Shown: piece by piece, positions 33,835 through 42,320 of the stretch | How positions within the stretch are numbered: position 1 is the stretch's first letter | Layout of the letters: every line of letters starts with the position of its first letter | Source of the DNA: Streptomyces sp. NBC_00353 | Lineage (GTDB): Bacteria; Actinomycetota; Actinomycetes; Streptomycetales; Streptomycetaceae | Direction: 5' to 3' | DNA length: 64,000 bases | NCBI RefSeq assembly: GCF_036108815.1 | Contig: NZ_CP107985.1 | Coordinates: 7,747,501-7,811,500, forward strand | Made by a program: the position numbers and the translations under genes | The notes under the pieces: model-generated | What the model was told of the DNA's origin: nothing | What the model saw: the letters and a program-made list of their open reading frames with translations, nothing else | Database searches by the model: none

Positions 33835-34386
33835 CTAACCAGCGCTCTGCCGGTCTCCTGCCGGGGCCCGGCCTGCCCGGTACTCCCGCAGCCGGCGATA
33901 CGTCTCCAGGCCGTCCGGCACCCACTGCCAGTCGCCGAGCCGCTCCGTCAGCTCGTCATCGGTGAGGAAGGTGTGCCATGCGACCTCCTCCACCTGCGGG
34001 TTCACCGGCAGCTCGCACCGCACCTGGTACACGTGCGACCACCAGGTGTGCTCCGCGCTCTCGTAGAGGAACTTGAAGAGCGGCTCAGGGCGGGGGAGTC
34101 CCGTGACACCGAGCTCCTCCTCGGCCTCGCGCAGCGCCGCCTCGTCGTACGACTCGCCCGCGCCGACCACCCCGCCGACGAACATGTCGTAGTGCGAGGG
34201 AAAGACCAGCTTGGTCGGGGTCCTGCGGTGCACGAAGAGCCGGCCCTCGGCGTCCCTGGCCTCGATGAAGACACAGCGATGGCGCAGGCCCCGCGCGGTC
34301 GCCTCGCCGCGCGGGGCCTGACCGACGACCTCGTCGTTCTCGTCGACGATGTCCAGAATTTCGTCAGCAGCAGTCATGCAGCCCAT
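33835..34386 (-). CDS. NUDIX hydrolase
   Basis: A 183-residue pyrophosphohydrolase with a complete NUDIX box (G-x5-E-x7-REAEEELGV at about 70-93), plus EVVGQAPRGEA near the N-terminus as in isopentenyl-diphosphate-isomerase-like YfcD proteins. The ATG at 34386 is set by GGAGG nine bases upstream; the ATG at 34377 lacks good spacing. It is followed by two DUF202 genes in the same unit. The substrate is not visible. Confidence 0.9.
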   Translation of the reverse strand: MGCMTAADEILDIVDENDEVVGQAPRGEATARGLRHRCVFIEARDAEGRLFVHRRTPTKLVFPSHYDMFVGGVVGAGESYDEAALREAEEELGVTGLPRPEPLFKFLYESAEHTWWSHVYQVRCELPVNPQVEEVAWHTFLTDDELTERLGDWQWVPDGLETYRRLREYRAGRAPAGDRQSAG

Positions 34387-34469
34387 CCAACCTCACCTCC
34401 GGAACCGGGGATCATCGTCCGGAACCGGGCGGGGTGGACGCATGAACCGCGCGCCCGGCGAGCCGCCCG

Positions 34470-35363
34470 TCAGTGCGGCTGCAGGCTGCGCTTCCGGCGG
34501 TGGTGGTCGTGGCCCGTCGGCATCGCCGGGTGCAGTCCCAGCAGCACGATCCCGACGACGATCGCCACCAGCCCGGCCGCCTGCCAGGCCAGCGCGCCCG
34601 CATCGGTGCGCACCTGGTCGCCCAGGAAACCGATCCCGCAGGCGATCCCGGCCAGCGGCTGGGCGGCGGTCAGCGCGGGCAGCGACATCCGCAGCGGCGC
34701 CGTCTCGAACGCGCTCTGCACCAGGATCAGCCCCGTCACGCCCAGCACCACCACCGCGTACGGCTGCCAGCTCGTCACCAGTGCCGTCCACCCCGCGTCC
34801 GACAGCACCTCCCCGCTCATCCGGGTCAGTGCGTCCTGGAGGCCGTACAGCAGCCCGGCCGCCACCGCGAGCAGCGCCGGGGCCGCTCCGTGCTGCGAGC
34901 GTTTGGCGAAGGTGGTGAGCAGCAGGGCTATGCCCACGACCACGCCGACCACCAGCCAGTGCCGCAGTGCGTTCGTGATCGTCTCGCCGCCCTGCGGCCG
35001 GCCCCCCAGCAGGAAGGCGGTGACACCGCCTGCCAGCAGCCAGAGCCCGGCCCAGCCCTGTCGGCCGAGCCGCTGGCCGGTGCGATGGCGCGACAGGGCC
35101 ATGGCGAAGAGCAGATTGGTCGCCAGGAGAGGCTCGACCACGGATACCTCGCCCTTGCCCAGGGCCAGCGCCCCCAGCGCCATGCCGCTGACCATCAGGC
35201 CGATCCCGGCCAGCCAGCTCCGCACCTGCATCAGGTCGAGCAGCAGCCGGGGGGAGAGATAGTCCCTCCTCGGGGCGTGCCGGGCGGCGGCCTGCTGCAG
35301 GACAAAGCCGAATCCCAGACAGCAGGCGGCGCTCACGGCGAGTACGAGCACCAGCACCGACAC
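34470..35363 (-). CDS. DMT-superfamily (NIPA/EamA-like) transporter
   Basis: A 297-residue membrane protein with nine or ten helices, resembling the DMT/NIPA-like group (GFGFVLQQAAARHAP, SVVEPLLATNLLFAMAL). The C-terminus is short, basic and His-rich (GHDHHRRKRSLQPH). The NUDIX gene follows after 83 bases in the same direction, so the two may share a transcript. Cation or small-molecule transport is likely. The substrate is unknown. Confidence 0.82.
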   Translation of the reverse strand: MSVLVLVLAVSAACCLGFGFVLQQAAARHAPRRDYLSPRLLLDLMQVRSWLAGIGLMVSGMALGALALGKGEVSVVEPLLATNLLFAMALSRHRTGQRLGRQGWAGLWLLAGGVTAFLLGGRPQGGETITNALRHWLVVGVVVGIALLLTTFAKRSQHGAAPALLAVAAGLLYGLQDALTRMSGEVLSDAGWTALVTSWQPYAVVVLGVTGLILVQSAFETAPLRMSLPALTAAQPLAGIACGIGFLGDQVRTDAGALAWQAAGLVAIVVGIVLLGLHPAMPTGHDHHRRKRSLQPH

Positions 35364-35564
35364 GCTTCTCTACCTCAAGTCCGGCCAGGAGAGGGTGATT
35401 TGTTTCGACGATAGCGCCTCCGGGGGGAGGATGCGGCCGGAGCGCGTCCGACCGGGCGGTTGACGCCGCAGCGGCCGGTGCCGAAGATCTGACGCACGAG
35501 TAACTTCCGGCGCTCCCTCGCGGACCCCGACTCGCCCCGACTCGCCCCGACAAGGATGGAAACC

Positions 35565-37220
35565 ATGGCGTACGACGCTGATGTGATTGTGATCGGGGCA
35601 GGGCTCGCGGGTCTTGTGGCCACCGCCGAGCTCGTCGACGCGGGCCGCACGGTGATCCTGCTGGACCAGGAGCCCGAGCAGTCGATCGGCGGCCAGGCGC
35701 ACTGGTCCTTCGGCGGCCTCTTCCTCGTCGACTCGCCCGAGCAGCGCCGCATGCGGATCAAGGACAGCCACGAACTGGCCCTCCAGGACTGGCTCGGTAC
35801 GGCCGGCTTCGACCGCAAGGAGGACCACTGGCCACGGAAGTGGGCCGAGGCGTACGTCGACTTCGCGGCCGGTGAGAAGCGGTCCTGGCTGCACGCCCAG
35901 GGACTGCGGATCTTCCCCGTCGTCGGCTGGGCCGAACGTGGCGGCTACGACGCGAACGGCCACGGCAACTCCGTACCCCGCTTCCACATCACCTGGGGCA
36001 CCGGCCCCGGTGTCGTGGCCCCCTTCGAGCGCCGGGTCCGCGAGGGCGTCGCCAAGGGGCTCGTACAGCTGAGGTTCCGCCACCGGGTCACCGGCCTCGG
36101 CCGCAGCGCGGGCGCGATCGACACCGTGACCGGTGAACTCCTCGAACCGAGCGGCGCCCAGCGCGGCACCGCGAGCAGCCGCGAGGCGACCGGCGCCTTC
36201 GAGCTGAAGGCCCAGGCCGTGATCGTCACCTCCGGCGGCATCGGCGGCAACCACGACCTCGTACGCAAGCAGTGGCCCGAACGGCTCGGCACCCCGCCCG
36301 CGAAGATGCTCTCCGGGGTTCCCGCCCACGTCGACGGGCTGATGCTCGGCATCACCGAGGAGGCGGGCGCCCACCACATCAACCGCGACCGGATGTGGCA
36401 CTACACCGAGGGCATCGAGAACTGGAACCCCATCTGGGCCAAGCACGGCATCCGGATCCTGCCGGGACCGTCCTCGCTCTGGCTGGACGCCCGCGGCAAG
36501 CGGCTGCCGGTGCCGCTCTTCCCCGGCTTCGACACGCTCGGCACCCTCGAGCACATCATGAGGTCGGGCTACGACTACACCTGGTTCGTTCTCGACCAGA
36601 AGATCATCGGCAAGGAGTTCGCGCTCTCCGGCTCGGAGCAGAATCCCGACCTGACCGGTAAGTCGATCCGCGGTGTGATCGGCCGGGCGCGCGCGGACGT
36701 GCCGGGACCGGTGAAGGCGTTCATGGACAACGGCGTGGACTTCGTCGTCGAGAAGGACCTCGAATCACTGGTCCGCGGCATGAACGCGCTCACCGACGAA
36801 CCGCTGATCGATGTGGCGGAGCTGCGCCGCGAGATCACCGCGCGGGACCGCGAGACAGCCAACCCGTTCACCAAGGACCTCCAGATCACGGCGATCCGGG
36901 GCGCCCGCACGTATCTCGGCGACAAGCTGATCCGTACGGCGGCCCCGCACCGCATCCTGGACCCCGGGGCCGGTCCGCTGATCGCCGTACGACTCAACAT
37001 CCTGACCCGGAAGTCGCTCGGCGGCCTGGAGACGGACCTGTCGTCACGGGTGCTCGGGGAGGACGGCACACCCCTGCCCGGTGTGTACGCGGCGGGGGAG
37101 GCGGCAGGCTTCGGCGGCGGCGGGATGCACGGCTACCGCTCGCTCGAAGGAACGTTCCTCGGTGGCTGCATCTTCTCCGGGCGGGCGGCGGGCCGGGCCG
37201 CGGCGGAGGCGGTCGGCTGA
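35565..37220 (+). CDS. FAD-binding dehydrogenase (KstD-like/FAD_binding_2)
   Basis: A 551-residue flavoprotein of the 3-ketosteroid dehydrogenase/fumarate reductase fold. The N-terminal dinucleotide motif is VIVIGAGLAGLVATAEL, then IGGQAHWSFGGLF. The C-terminal FAD block is GVYAAGEAAGFGGGGMHGYRSLEGTFLGG. The ATG at 35565 follows AAGGA by 9 bases; an ATG nine bases earlier is possible. Actinobacteria carry many such enzymes annotated only as FAD-binding dehydrogenases. Ketosteroid activity cannot be claimed from sequence alone. It stands alone between divergent DMT and small secreted-protein genes. Confidence 0.9.
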   Translation: MAYDADVIVIGAGLAGLVATAELVDAGRTVILLDQEPEQSIGGQAHWSFGGLFLVDSPEQRRMRIKDSHELALQDWLGTAGFDRKEDHWPRKWAEAYVDFAAGEKRSWLHAQGLRIFPVVGWAERGGYDANGHGNSVPRFHITWGTGPGVVAPFERRVREGVAKGLVQLRFRHRVTGLGRSAGAIDTVTGELLEPSGAQRGTASSREATGAFELKAQAVIVTSGGIGGNHDLVRKQWPERLGTPPAKMLSGVPAHVDGLMLGITEEAGAHHINRDRMWHYTEGIENWNPIWAKHGIRILPGPSSLWLDARGKRLPVPLFPGFDTLGTLEHIMRSGYDYTWFVLDQKIIGKEFALSGSEQNPDLTGKSIRGVIGRARADVPGPVKAFMDNGVDFVVEKDLESLVRGMNALTDEPLIDVAELRREITARDRETANPFTKDLQITAIRGARTYLGDKLIRTAAPHRILDPGAGPLIAVRLNILTRKSLGGLETDLSSRVLGEDGTPLPGVYAAGEAAGFGGGGMHGYRSLEGTFLGGCIFSGRAAGRAAAEAVG

Positions 37221-37230
37221 GGGCTCCGAT

Positions 37231-37267
37231 CCGTGGGCCGTCCGGAGAGGTTCCGGCCGGCCCACGG
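37231..37267 (+). terminator. Hairpin terminator after the FAD dehydrogenase
   Basis: A perfect 10-bp stem CCGTGGGCCG/CGGCCCACGG with a nested CCGG/CCGG inner stem, 10 bases after the stop. Confidence 0.8.
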
Positions 37268-37492
37268 GGTCGCCGTTCTCGACGCCGGTGCGGCGATGGC
37301 TGTGGAAATGTCATGGGCATGTAAATTCTCTGTCCTGGGGTCTACCCGCATAGACCACGGGGCGTCATCCTGGTCGCGCACCTCAACCGGCGCCCCCTCG
37401 TATGAGGGTCGCGCGCCACGCGCCACCTTCCACGCACGGAACGAAGCCCCGCTCGCAGACCGGATCTCCCGCGTGACCGGAGAGGATGAGCA

Positions 37493-37801
37493 ATGAGGAT
37501 CGTGACCAAGGCGCTCGTCGCCACGGCATCCGCCGCCGTGCTGGCCATGGGGGCGCCCGCGCAGGCGGTGGTGCCGCCCGAGCACGCGGTGATCGTGTGT
37601 CAGAGCGCGAGCTTCTACGCCAACTACGACAGCTCCTCCGGGCCCACCGGGCTGATCCGTGTCCTGGGCTACGGCAACAAGGTGGGCCACACCCGCGGCG
37701 CCCACCCCGTCTACAACGGCTGGGCCGCCACCTTCGACTTCGGCAAGGGCGACTGGGGCTACGTCCGCAATGAATGCCTCGGCGGCTACGGCTCCTGGTG
37801 A
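37493..37801 (+). CDS. Small secreted SH3-like protein A
   Basis: A 102-residue secreted protein with a Sec signal peptide (about 1-25, cleavage after PAQA). The mature part of about 77 residues has two cysteines (in VIVCQSAS and NECLGG) that probably form a disulfide, and a beta-rich SH3-like pattern ending in WGYVRNECLGGYGSW. GAGAGGA precedes the ATG. A related small gene follows after 48 bases. Such SH3b-like domains often bind cell-wall peptides, but no ligand is shown. No catalytic residues are evident. Confidence 0.78.
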   Translation: MRIVTKALVATASAAVLAMGAPAQAVVPPEHAVIVCQSASFYANYDSSSGPTGLIRVLGYGNKVGHTRGAHPVYNGWAATFDFGKGDWGYVRNECLGGYGSW

Positions 37802-37849
37802 CGCAGTCCCGAACGTCGTACCGCACGCCGATCTCCGGAAGGACTCGTC

Positions 37850-38137
37850 ATGCCCGCACTCCGCACCGTCCGAGCAGTCGCAGCCGTGGGAGCCCTGACT
37901 GCGGGCCTGCTCATGGCCGCCGGGCCGGCCCAGGCCGCGAACGGCACCATCGGCCGACGTGAAACCGTATGCGCACAGGACCTGTATGTGCGCACGGACC
38001 CCGGCGGGGCCTGGACCGGGACCCTCTACAAGGGGCAGACCTTCACGGTGGAGAGCAAACAGAGTGGCTGGGTGTACGGGTTCGCCTACGGCGACATCAA
38101 CCGTCACGGCTGGGTGCAGGACGGCTGGTTCTGCTGA
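37850..38137 (+). CDS. Small secreted SH3-like protein B
   Basis: A 95-residue secreted protein. The signal peptide is about 1-29 (ending AQA|ANG). The mature part of about 65 residues reads like a bacterial SH3 domain (DLYVRTDPGG, YKGQTFTVES, GWVYGFAYGDINRHGWVQDGWFC). It has one cysteine at each end of the domain (ETVCAQ and the C-terminal GWFC), probably a disulfide. GGAAGGA lies 6 bases before the ATG. It is a paralogue or partner of the preceding protein and they are probably co-expressed. A wall-binding or inhibitory role is inference. Confidence 0.8.
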   Translation: MPALRTVRAVAAVGALTAGLLMAAGPAQAANGTIGRRETVCAQDLYVRTDPGGAWTGTLYKGQTFTVESKQSGWVYGFAYGDINRHGWVQDGWFC

Positions 38138-38197
38138 CCCACGGCACAGCGGCGCGCCAGGGCCCTGCTGAGTGCCTCGACGGCGGCTGGGCGGAGG

Positions 38198-38668
38198 TCA
38201 GTCCTGCGTACCGTGGGTCGGCCGGTCCTCCGCCCCGACGACCGGAACGAGCAACTCGACGACCCGGAACCGTTCGGCGACGACCAGTGTCTCGTCGTCG
38301 ACCGTGAACTCCGGGTCGCCGAGCGCCTCCCGCATCTCCTCGCCCTGCCAGAACCGCTCATGGCTCGCGCGCCATGCGGCCACCGAGGTGTCGCCCTCGC
38401 CCTCGTCGATCGCGTGCTGGAGATCGATGTCGCCGAGCCGCAGGATCCGTACCTCGGTCACCTCCACCACCGCGACCTCCCGGCCGGCCGAGTCGATCAC
38501 CGCCGACCGCTCGCCCACCGGAGGCAGCTCCTCCTTCTCCGCCTCGTACTCCGCCAGCAGCCCCGTCGTCGACACCTTCGCGCCCGAGAGCACCGCCCTC
38601 ACCAGCTGATCGCGCAGCGGGCCGGGGAAGGCGAGAAGAAAGGGCTTGAGAGGCTCACGGTTCGGCAT
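38198..38668 (-). CDS. ASCH-domain protein
   Basis: A 156-residue cytoplasmic protein with an ASCH (PUA-like beta-barrel) domain: KVSTTGLLAEYEAEKE, GERSAVIDSAGREVAVVEVTEV, and AAWRASHERFWQGE near the middle. ASCH proteins bind RNA or modified nucleosides, and some are amidohydrolases. The start at ATG 38668 (MPNREPLKPF) excludes a poor N-terminal extension. It is convergent with the small secreted proteins. The specific substrate is unknown. Confidence 0.85.
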   Translation of the reverse strand: MPNREPLKPFLLAFPGPLRDQLVRAVLSGAKVSTTGLLAEYEAEKEELPPVGERSAVIDSAGREVAVVEVTEVRILRLGDIDLQHAIDEGEGDTSVAAWRASHERFWQGEEMREALGDPEFTVDDETLVVAERFRVVELLVPVVGAEDRPTHGTQD

Positions 38669-38752
38669 GGCGCAAGTCTGGCATGCCCCGTCACGTACGT
38701 GATGAGGGCTCATGAATGCCGGGTTCCGGCCAACTCTTCTGCAAATGAATGC

Positions 38753-38777
38753 AGTTGATCAAGGTCAACTCTTGACG
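38753..38777 (+). promoter_or_regulatory. Inverted repeat AGTTGA-N6-TCAACT next to a TTGACG box
   Basis: Perfect 6-bp arms (38753-38758 and 38765-38770) immediately precede TTGACG (38772-38777), a good -35 box, in the 239-base gap before the TPR-like gene. A matching -10 box is weak. Confidence 0.4.
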
Positions 38778-38907
38778 TGGAGCCTTGCCTACCGCTTGGC
38801 TGTGCGCGATCAGGAATGCCCGCGCACCACCGCTCTCACCCCAGCTCTCACCGCCGTCCTTTTCCAGCCCGTACCTGCGCGTACCCGTTTCGCAAAGGAA
38901 GCCAGCG

Positions 38908-39867
38908 GTGTCCCCGCCCCCGCCTCCCCTGGGCCGCTCCCGAAGACGGGGCGGACGCTCCGGCCATCTCTTCGACCCGGCGCTCGACGACACCGAACTC
39001 ATCGAGGTACGAGGGCAGTTCACCCAGGGACGGTGGACCAGGGCCCGCTCCCTGCTGGTCGGGACCGGCAGCGACTGGGACCGCCGCAGCCATCGCGTCG
39101 TCGCCCTTGCCGAGACTCCGTCCGCCGTCGGCTGGGCCCGCGACTGGCTGCTCGCCGAACCCGACAGCGCGGACGCCGCCACCCTGCTGGCCTGCGCCAC
39201 CGTGGTCCGAGCCCTGCACGGCAAGGACACGCCCGAGGCGGCCCGCGAGGCCTGCCTGCGCGCCGCGCGACTGGCCCCCGACGACCCCACGCCCTGGCTG
39301 GGACAGCTGATGCTGGCCCGTGTGCACGGCACGCAGGAGGAGGCCGGGAAGCTCTTCGACGCGGTACGCATCCGCCACCCCGACCACCACCACGCGCATC
39401 ATCTGATGACGGCCCGGCTCGCCGAGAACCACCCCGACAGCGGCCAGGACCCGCTGCACGAGGTCTACGACTTCGCCGCCTGGGCCGCCGAACAGGCCCC
39501 AGCCGATTCGCCGCTCGCCGTCCTCCCCGTCGTCGCGCACGCCGAGCGCTACCGCGTCCTGGTCGCCGCGGGCAGCGAGTCCGACGACCCGGTGCGCTCC
39601 GGGCACTGGTCGGGGCGGCGGGCCCGGCAGGTGATGAAGGCCGCGTTCGACTGGTGGCTGGAATGGGAGCGCGAGGACCACCCGCGCAACCGCGCCGACC
39701 TCAACTTCCTGGCCCACGCCAAGGTCTGCGAGGGCAGGCCGGCCGAGGCAGCCGCCCTCTTCCTCCGTATCGGGCCCCACGTGACGGCCGCCCCCTGGTC
39801 GTACTCGGGCCGGGACCCGTACCAGGCCTTCCTCACGGCGCGCGGTACCGCGCTCGGTACGCCTTGA
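38908..39867 (+). CDS. TPR-like helical repeat protein of unknown function
   Basis: A 319-residue cytoplasmic protein, mostly alpha helix. It starts with a Pro/Arg-rich segment (SPPPPPLGRSRRRGG), then repeated helix pairs with TPR-like spacing (for example AREACLRAARLAPDDPTPWLG and EAAALFLRIGPHV). The middle has a His-rich run (RHPDHHHAHHLM) of the kind seen in Streptomyces proteins annotated as hypothetical. The GTG at 38908 is supported by AAAGGAA 7 bases before it. No membrane segment or catalytic motif is visible, so it is probably a scaffold. It precedes an APC permease by 87 bases and the two may be co-transcribed. Confidence 0.75.
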   Translation: MSPPPPPLGRSRRRGGRSGHLFDPALDDTELIEVRGQFTQGRWTRARSLLVGTGSDWDRRSHRVVALAETPSAVGWARDWLLAEPDSADAATLLACATVVRALHGKDTPEAAREACLRAARLAPDDPTPWLGQLMLARVHGTQEEAGKLFDAVRIRHPDHHHAHHLMTARLAENHPDSGQDPLHEVYDFAAWAAEQAPADSPLAVLPVVAHAERYRVLVAAGSESDDPVRSGHWSGRRARQVMKAAFDWWLEWEREDHPRNRADLNFLAHAKVCEGRPAEAAALFLRIGPHVTAAPWSYSGRDPYQAFLTARGTALGTP

Positions 39868-39954
39868 GGAGCCACCCGCCGCAGATCCACCCGCTGCTGT
39901 GCAACTCCCAGTGTTTCTCCCCTGATTCTCCTCAACGAAGGGACCACCCCCGCC

Positions 39955-41517
39955 ATGTCGACGGGCAGTTCGAGAACGAGTGAGACCGGCGTGACCGGCG
40001 ATACGGGCGGCATCAGCACCTACAAGGGTGAGGAGCGGGCCCTGCGTGCGGACCGGCTCGGCACCCCTGGGCTGCTGCTCTCGGTGCTCGCCGCAAGCGC
40101 CCCCCTGATGGTCGTCGCCGGGGTGATGCCCACCGTCTTCGGCGTGATGGGCATCGTGGGCCAGCCCCTGCTGTACGTCATCCTCGGCATCGTCCTGATG
40201 CTGTTCAGCGTCGGCTACGCGGAGATGAGCCGGCACGTCCACAACGCCGGTGCCTTCTACGCGTACATCGCCCGTGGGCTCGGCCCGACCGCGGGCGCCG
40301 GGGCCTCGCTCGTCGCCCTCGTCGCGTACAGCGCCATGCAGGTCGGTATCTACGGCATCCTCGGCTTCGAGGTCTCCGGGCTCTTCTCCACGTACCTGGA
40401 GACGGACGTTGCCTGGTGGATACCGGCTGTCGTCGCCGTACTGGTCGTCGGTGTCCTCGGCTGGCTGAAGATCGACCTCAACGCCAAGGTCCTCGGCGTG
40501 CTGCTGGTCGTCGAATGCGCCCTCGTCGTGATCTTCGACATCGCAGCCGTCTCCAAGCCGGGACCTGAGGGCCTGTCCATGCACGCCTTCAACCCCGACA
40601 CCCTCACCGGCGCCGGACTCGGCACCGCGCTCTGCTTCTGCATCGCCGCGTTCGTCGGCTTCGAGCAGGCCCCGGTGTACGCGGAGGAGACCAGCCGCCC
40701 GCAGATCGTCGTCTCCCGGGTGATGTTCCTCGCCGTCGGCTATGCCGCGCTGTTCCTCGCGCTCAGCTCCTGGGCGCTGACCGTCGCCGCGGGCCCCGGG
40801 TTCATCGCGGACAGCTCCCTCAAGGAGGGGCCTGCGCTGCTGTTCGGTCTCACCGAGGACCGGCTCGGCACGACCTTCACCGATGTACTGCACGTGCTCT
40901 TCGTCACCGGCATGTTCGCCGCGCTGCTCAGCTTCCACAACGTCGTCGCCCGCTACGCATTCGCGATGGGACGCGAGAGCCTGCTGCCCGCCGCCTTCGG
41001 CCGTACCAACAAGTCCAGCGGCGCACCCGCCACCGGCTCGCTCCTGCAGACCGTCGTATCCCTGGTCATCGTGCTGGCCTTCGCGTTCACCGACGACAAC
41101 CCGGTCGGTGACCCGACCGCCCCCGTGCTGCACCTGTTCACCTGGATGGGCAATGTCGGCGCGCTCGGCGTCATCCTGCTGATGGCCGCGGCGTCCTTCG
41201 CCGTGATCGCGTTCTTCGTGAAGCGCGGCGCGGGCCGGGCGCAGCTGCCGCGGCTGATCGCCTCCGGCCTGGCCGGGGTGGCGATGCTGGCGATCGCCGT
41301 CTTCACGGTCCGGGACTTCGACGTGCTGGTCGGCTCGGGCCCGGGCTCGGTGCTCAACTGGGTGCTGCCCGGCGTTGTCGTCGCCGCGCTCGTCATCGGC
41401 CTGGTGTACGGCGCGGTCCTGCGATCCGCGAAGCCGGAGGTGCACGCCAGGATCGGCCTGGGCAACGAGGCGTTCCAGTTGGAGAAGGCGGCCGAGAGCG
41501 GTTCGGTCCAGCACTGA
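39955..41517 (+). CDS. APC-family amino-acid permease
   Basis: A 520-residue inner-membrane transporter with about 12-14 helices. The helix 1 region LGTPGLLLSVLAASAPLMVVAG and the YAEMSRHVHNAGAFYAYIARGLG motif are typical of the amino acid-polyamine-organocation superfamily. The N-terminal 35 residues are polar. AAGGGA lies 11 bases before the ATG. A hairpin just after the stop ends transcription. The substrate is probably an amino acid or amine and cannot be fixed from sequence. Confidence 0.9.
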   Translation: MSTGSSRTSETGVTGDTGGISTYKGEERALRADRLGTPGLLLSVLAASAPLMVVAGVMPTVFGVMGIVGQPLLYVILGIVLMLFSVGYAEMSRHVHNAGAFYAYIARGLGPTAGAGASLVALVAYSAMQVGIYGILGFEVSGLFSTYLETDVAWWIPAVVAVLVVGVLGWLKIDLNAKVLGVLLVVECALVVIFDIAAVSKPGPEGLSMHAFNPDTLTGAGLGTALCFCIAAFVGFEQAPVYAEETSRPQIVVSRVMFLAVGYAALFLALSSWALTVAAGPGFIADSSLKEGPALLFGLTEDRLGTTFTDVLHVLFVTGMFAALLSFHNVVARYAFAMGRESLLPAAFGRTNKSSGAPATGSLLQTVVSLVIVLAFAFTDDNPVGDPTAPVLHLFTWMGNVGALGVILLMAAASFAVIAFFVKRGAGRAQLPRLIASGLAGVAMLAIAVFTVRDFDVLVGSGPGSVLNWVLPGVVVAALVIGLVYGAVLRSAKPEVHARIGLGNEAFQLEKAAESGSVQH

Positions 41518-41546
41518 GCCCGGTCGCCTTACCGAAGTGTGACGGA

Positions 41547-41581
41547 CACCCGCAGCCCCTGGTGACGGGCGGCTGCGGGTG
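41547..41581 (+). terminator. Hairpin after the permease, overlapping one possible start of the next gene
   Basis: A perfect 11-bp stem CACCCGCAGCC / GGCTGCGGGTG. The loop contains a GTG (41562) that is in frame with the molybdopterin gene, which makes that GTG an unlikely start. Confidence 0.75.
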
Positions 41582-41594
41582 CTCGAATGGTCCG

Positions 41595-42320
41595 GTGAAC
41601 AGTCGCCCTCCCGATGCCGAAGGCACACCCGTCGGCCGCCGCCTGGTCCTGACCATGCTCGGGGCCGGCGCCGCCGCAGTCGTGGCGGCGCCCGCCCTCC
41701 AGCGGGTGATGGAATCCGGGCTCGGCGCGGTCGCCGACAAGGACCCCACCGGCCTGACCGGGCTGCTGCCCAACGGCGGCGGCTTCCGCTACTACTCCGT
41801 CGCCTCGTCCGTACCGAGGAAGAGCGCCGCCGACTACCGGCTGACGGTCGACGGCCTCGTCGACCGGCCCGCCACGTACACCCTGGACCGGCTCCGTGCC
41901 CTGCCACAGACCAGGCTGGTCCGCGACGTCCAGTGCGTCACCGGCTGGCGGGTCCCCGAGACCCCGTTCGAGGGTGTCCGGCTCTCCGCGCTGCTGGACG
42001 CGGCCGGGGTGCGGCCCGGAGCGAAGGCGATCCGTTTCACCTGCTTCGACGGTACGTACAGCGAGAGCCTCACCCTCGACCAGGCACGGCGCCCCGATGT
42101 GCTGGTCGCCCTGCGCATGCAGGACAAGCCGGTGGCCCACTCGCACGGCGGTCCGGTCCGCCTCTATGTCGCCCCGATGTACTTCTACAAGTCGGCGAAA
42201 TGGCTCTCCGGGATCACCGTCACCGACTCCGTGAAGCCCGGCTACTGGGAGGAACTCGGATATGACGTCGATGCCTGGGTCGGGCGGTCCAACGGCCGCG
42301 ACGACGACCCCACCGGCTGA
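41595..42320 (+). CDS. Molybdopterin-dependent oxidoreductase (sulfite-oxidase/MsrP-like), Tat-exported
   Basis: An oxidoreductase with the sulfite-oxidase molybdopterin fold, about 241 residues. The N-terminus GRRLVLTMLGAGAA is a twin-arginine signal or anchor. The mature enzyme has the Mo-ligand cysteine in DVQCVTGWR (residue 114 from this start) and the SHGGPVRLYVAPMYFYKSAKW block. The GTG at 41595 is preferred because the other in-frame GTG at 41562 lies in the loop of the permease terminator; neither has a good ribosome site. It overlaps a cytochrome b gene by 59 bases. The pair resembles MsrP/MsrQ (periplasmic methionine-sulfoxide reductase), but substrate and electron donor are not established. 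Confidence 0.85.
   Translation: MNSRPPDAEGTPVGRRLVLTMLGAGAAAVVAAPALQRVMESGLGAVADKDPTGLTGLLPNGGGFRYYSVASSVPRKSAADYRLTVDGLVDRPATYTLDRLRALPQTRLVRDVQCVTGWRVPETPFEGVRLSALLDAAGVRPGAKAIRFTCFDGTYSESLTLDQARRPDVLVALRMQDKPVAHSHGGPVRLYVAPMYFYKSAKWLSGITVTDSVKPGYWEELGYDVDAWVGRSNGRDDDPTG

Noticed and set aside
35565..37220. Naming the FAD dehydrogenase as 3-ketosteroid dehydrogenase
   Set aside because: Only the common FAD fold is visible; no other steroid-degradation gene is nearby.
38158..38167. Perfect palindrome CAGGGCCCTG as an operator or terminator
   Set aside because: No loop and no promoter relation; ten-base GC palindromes are frequent by chance here.
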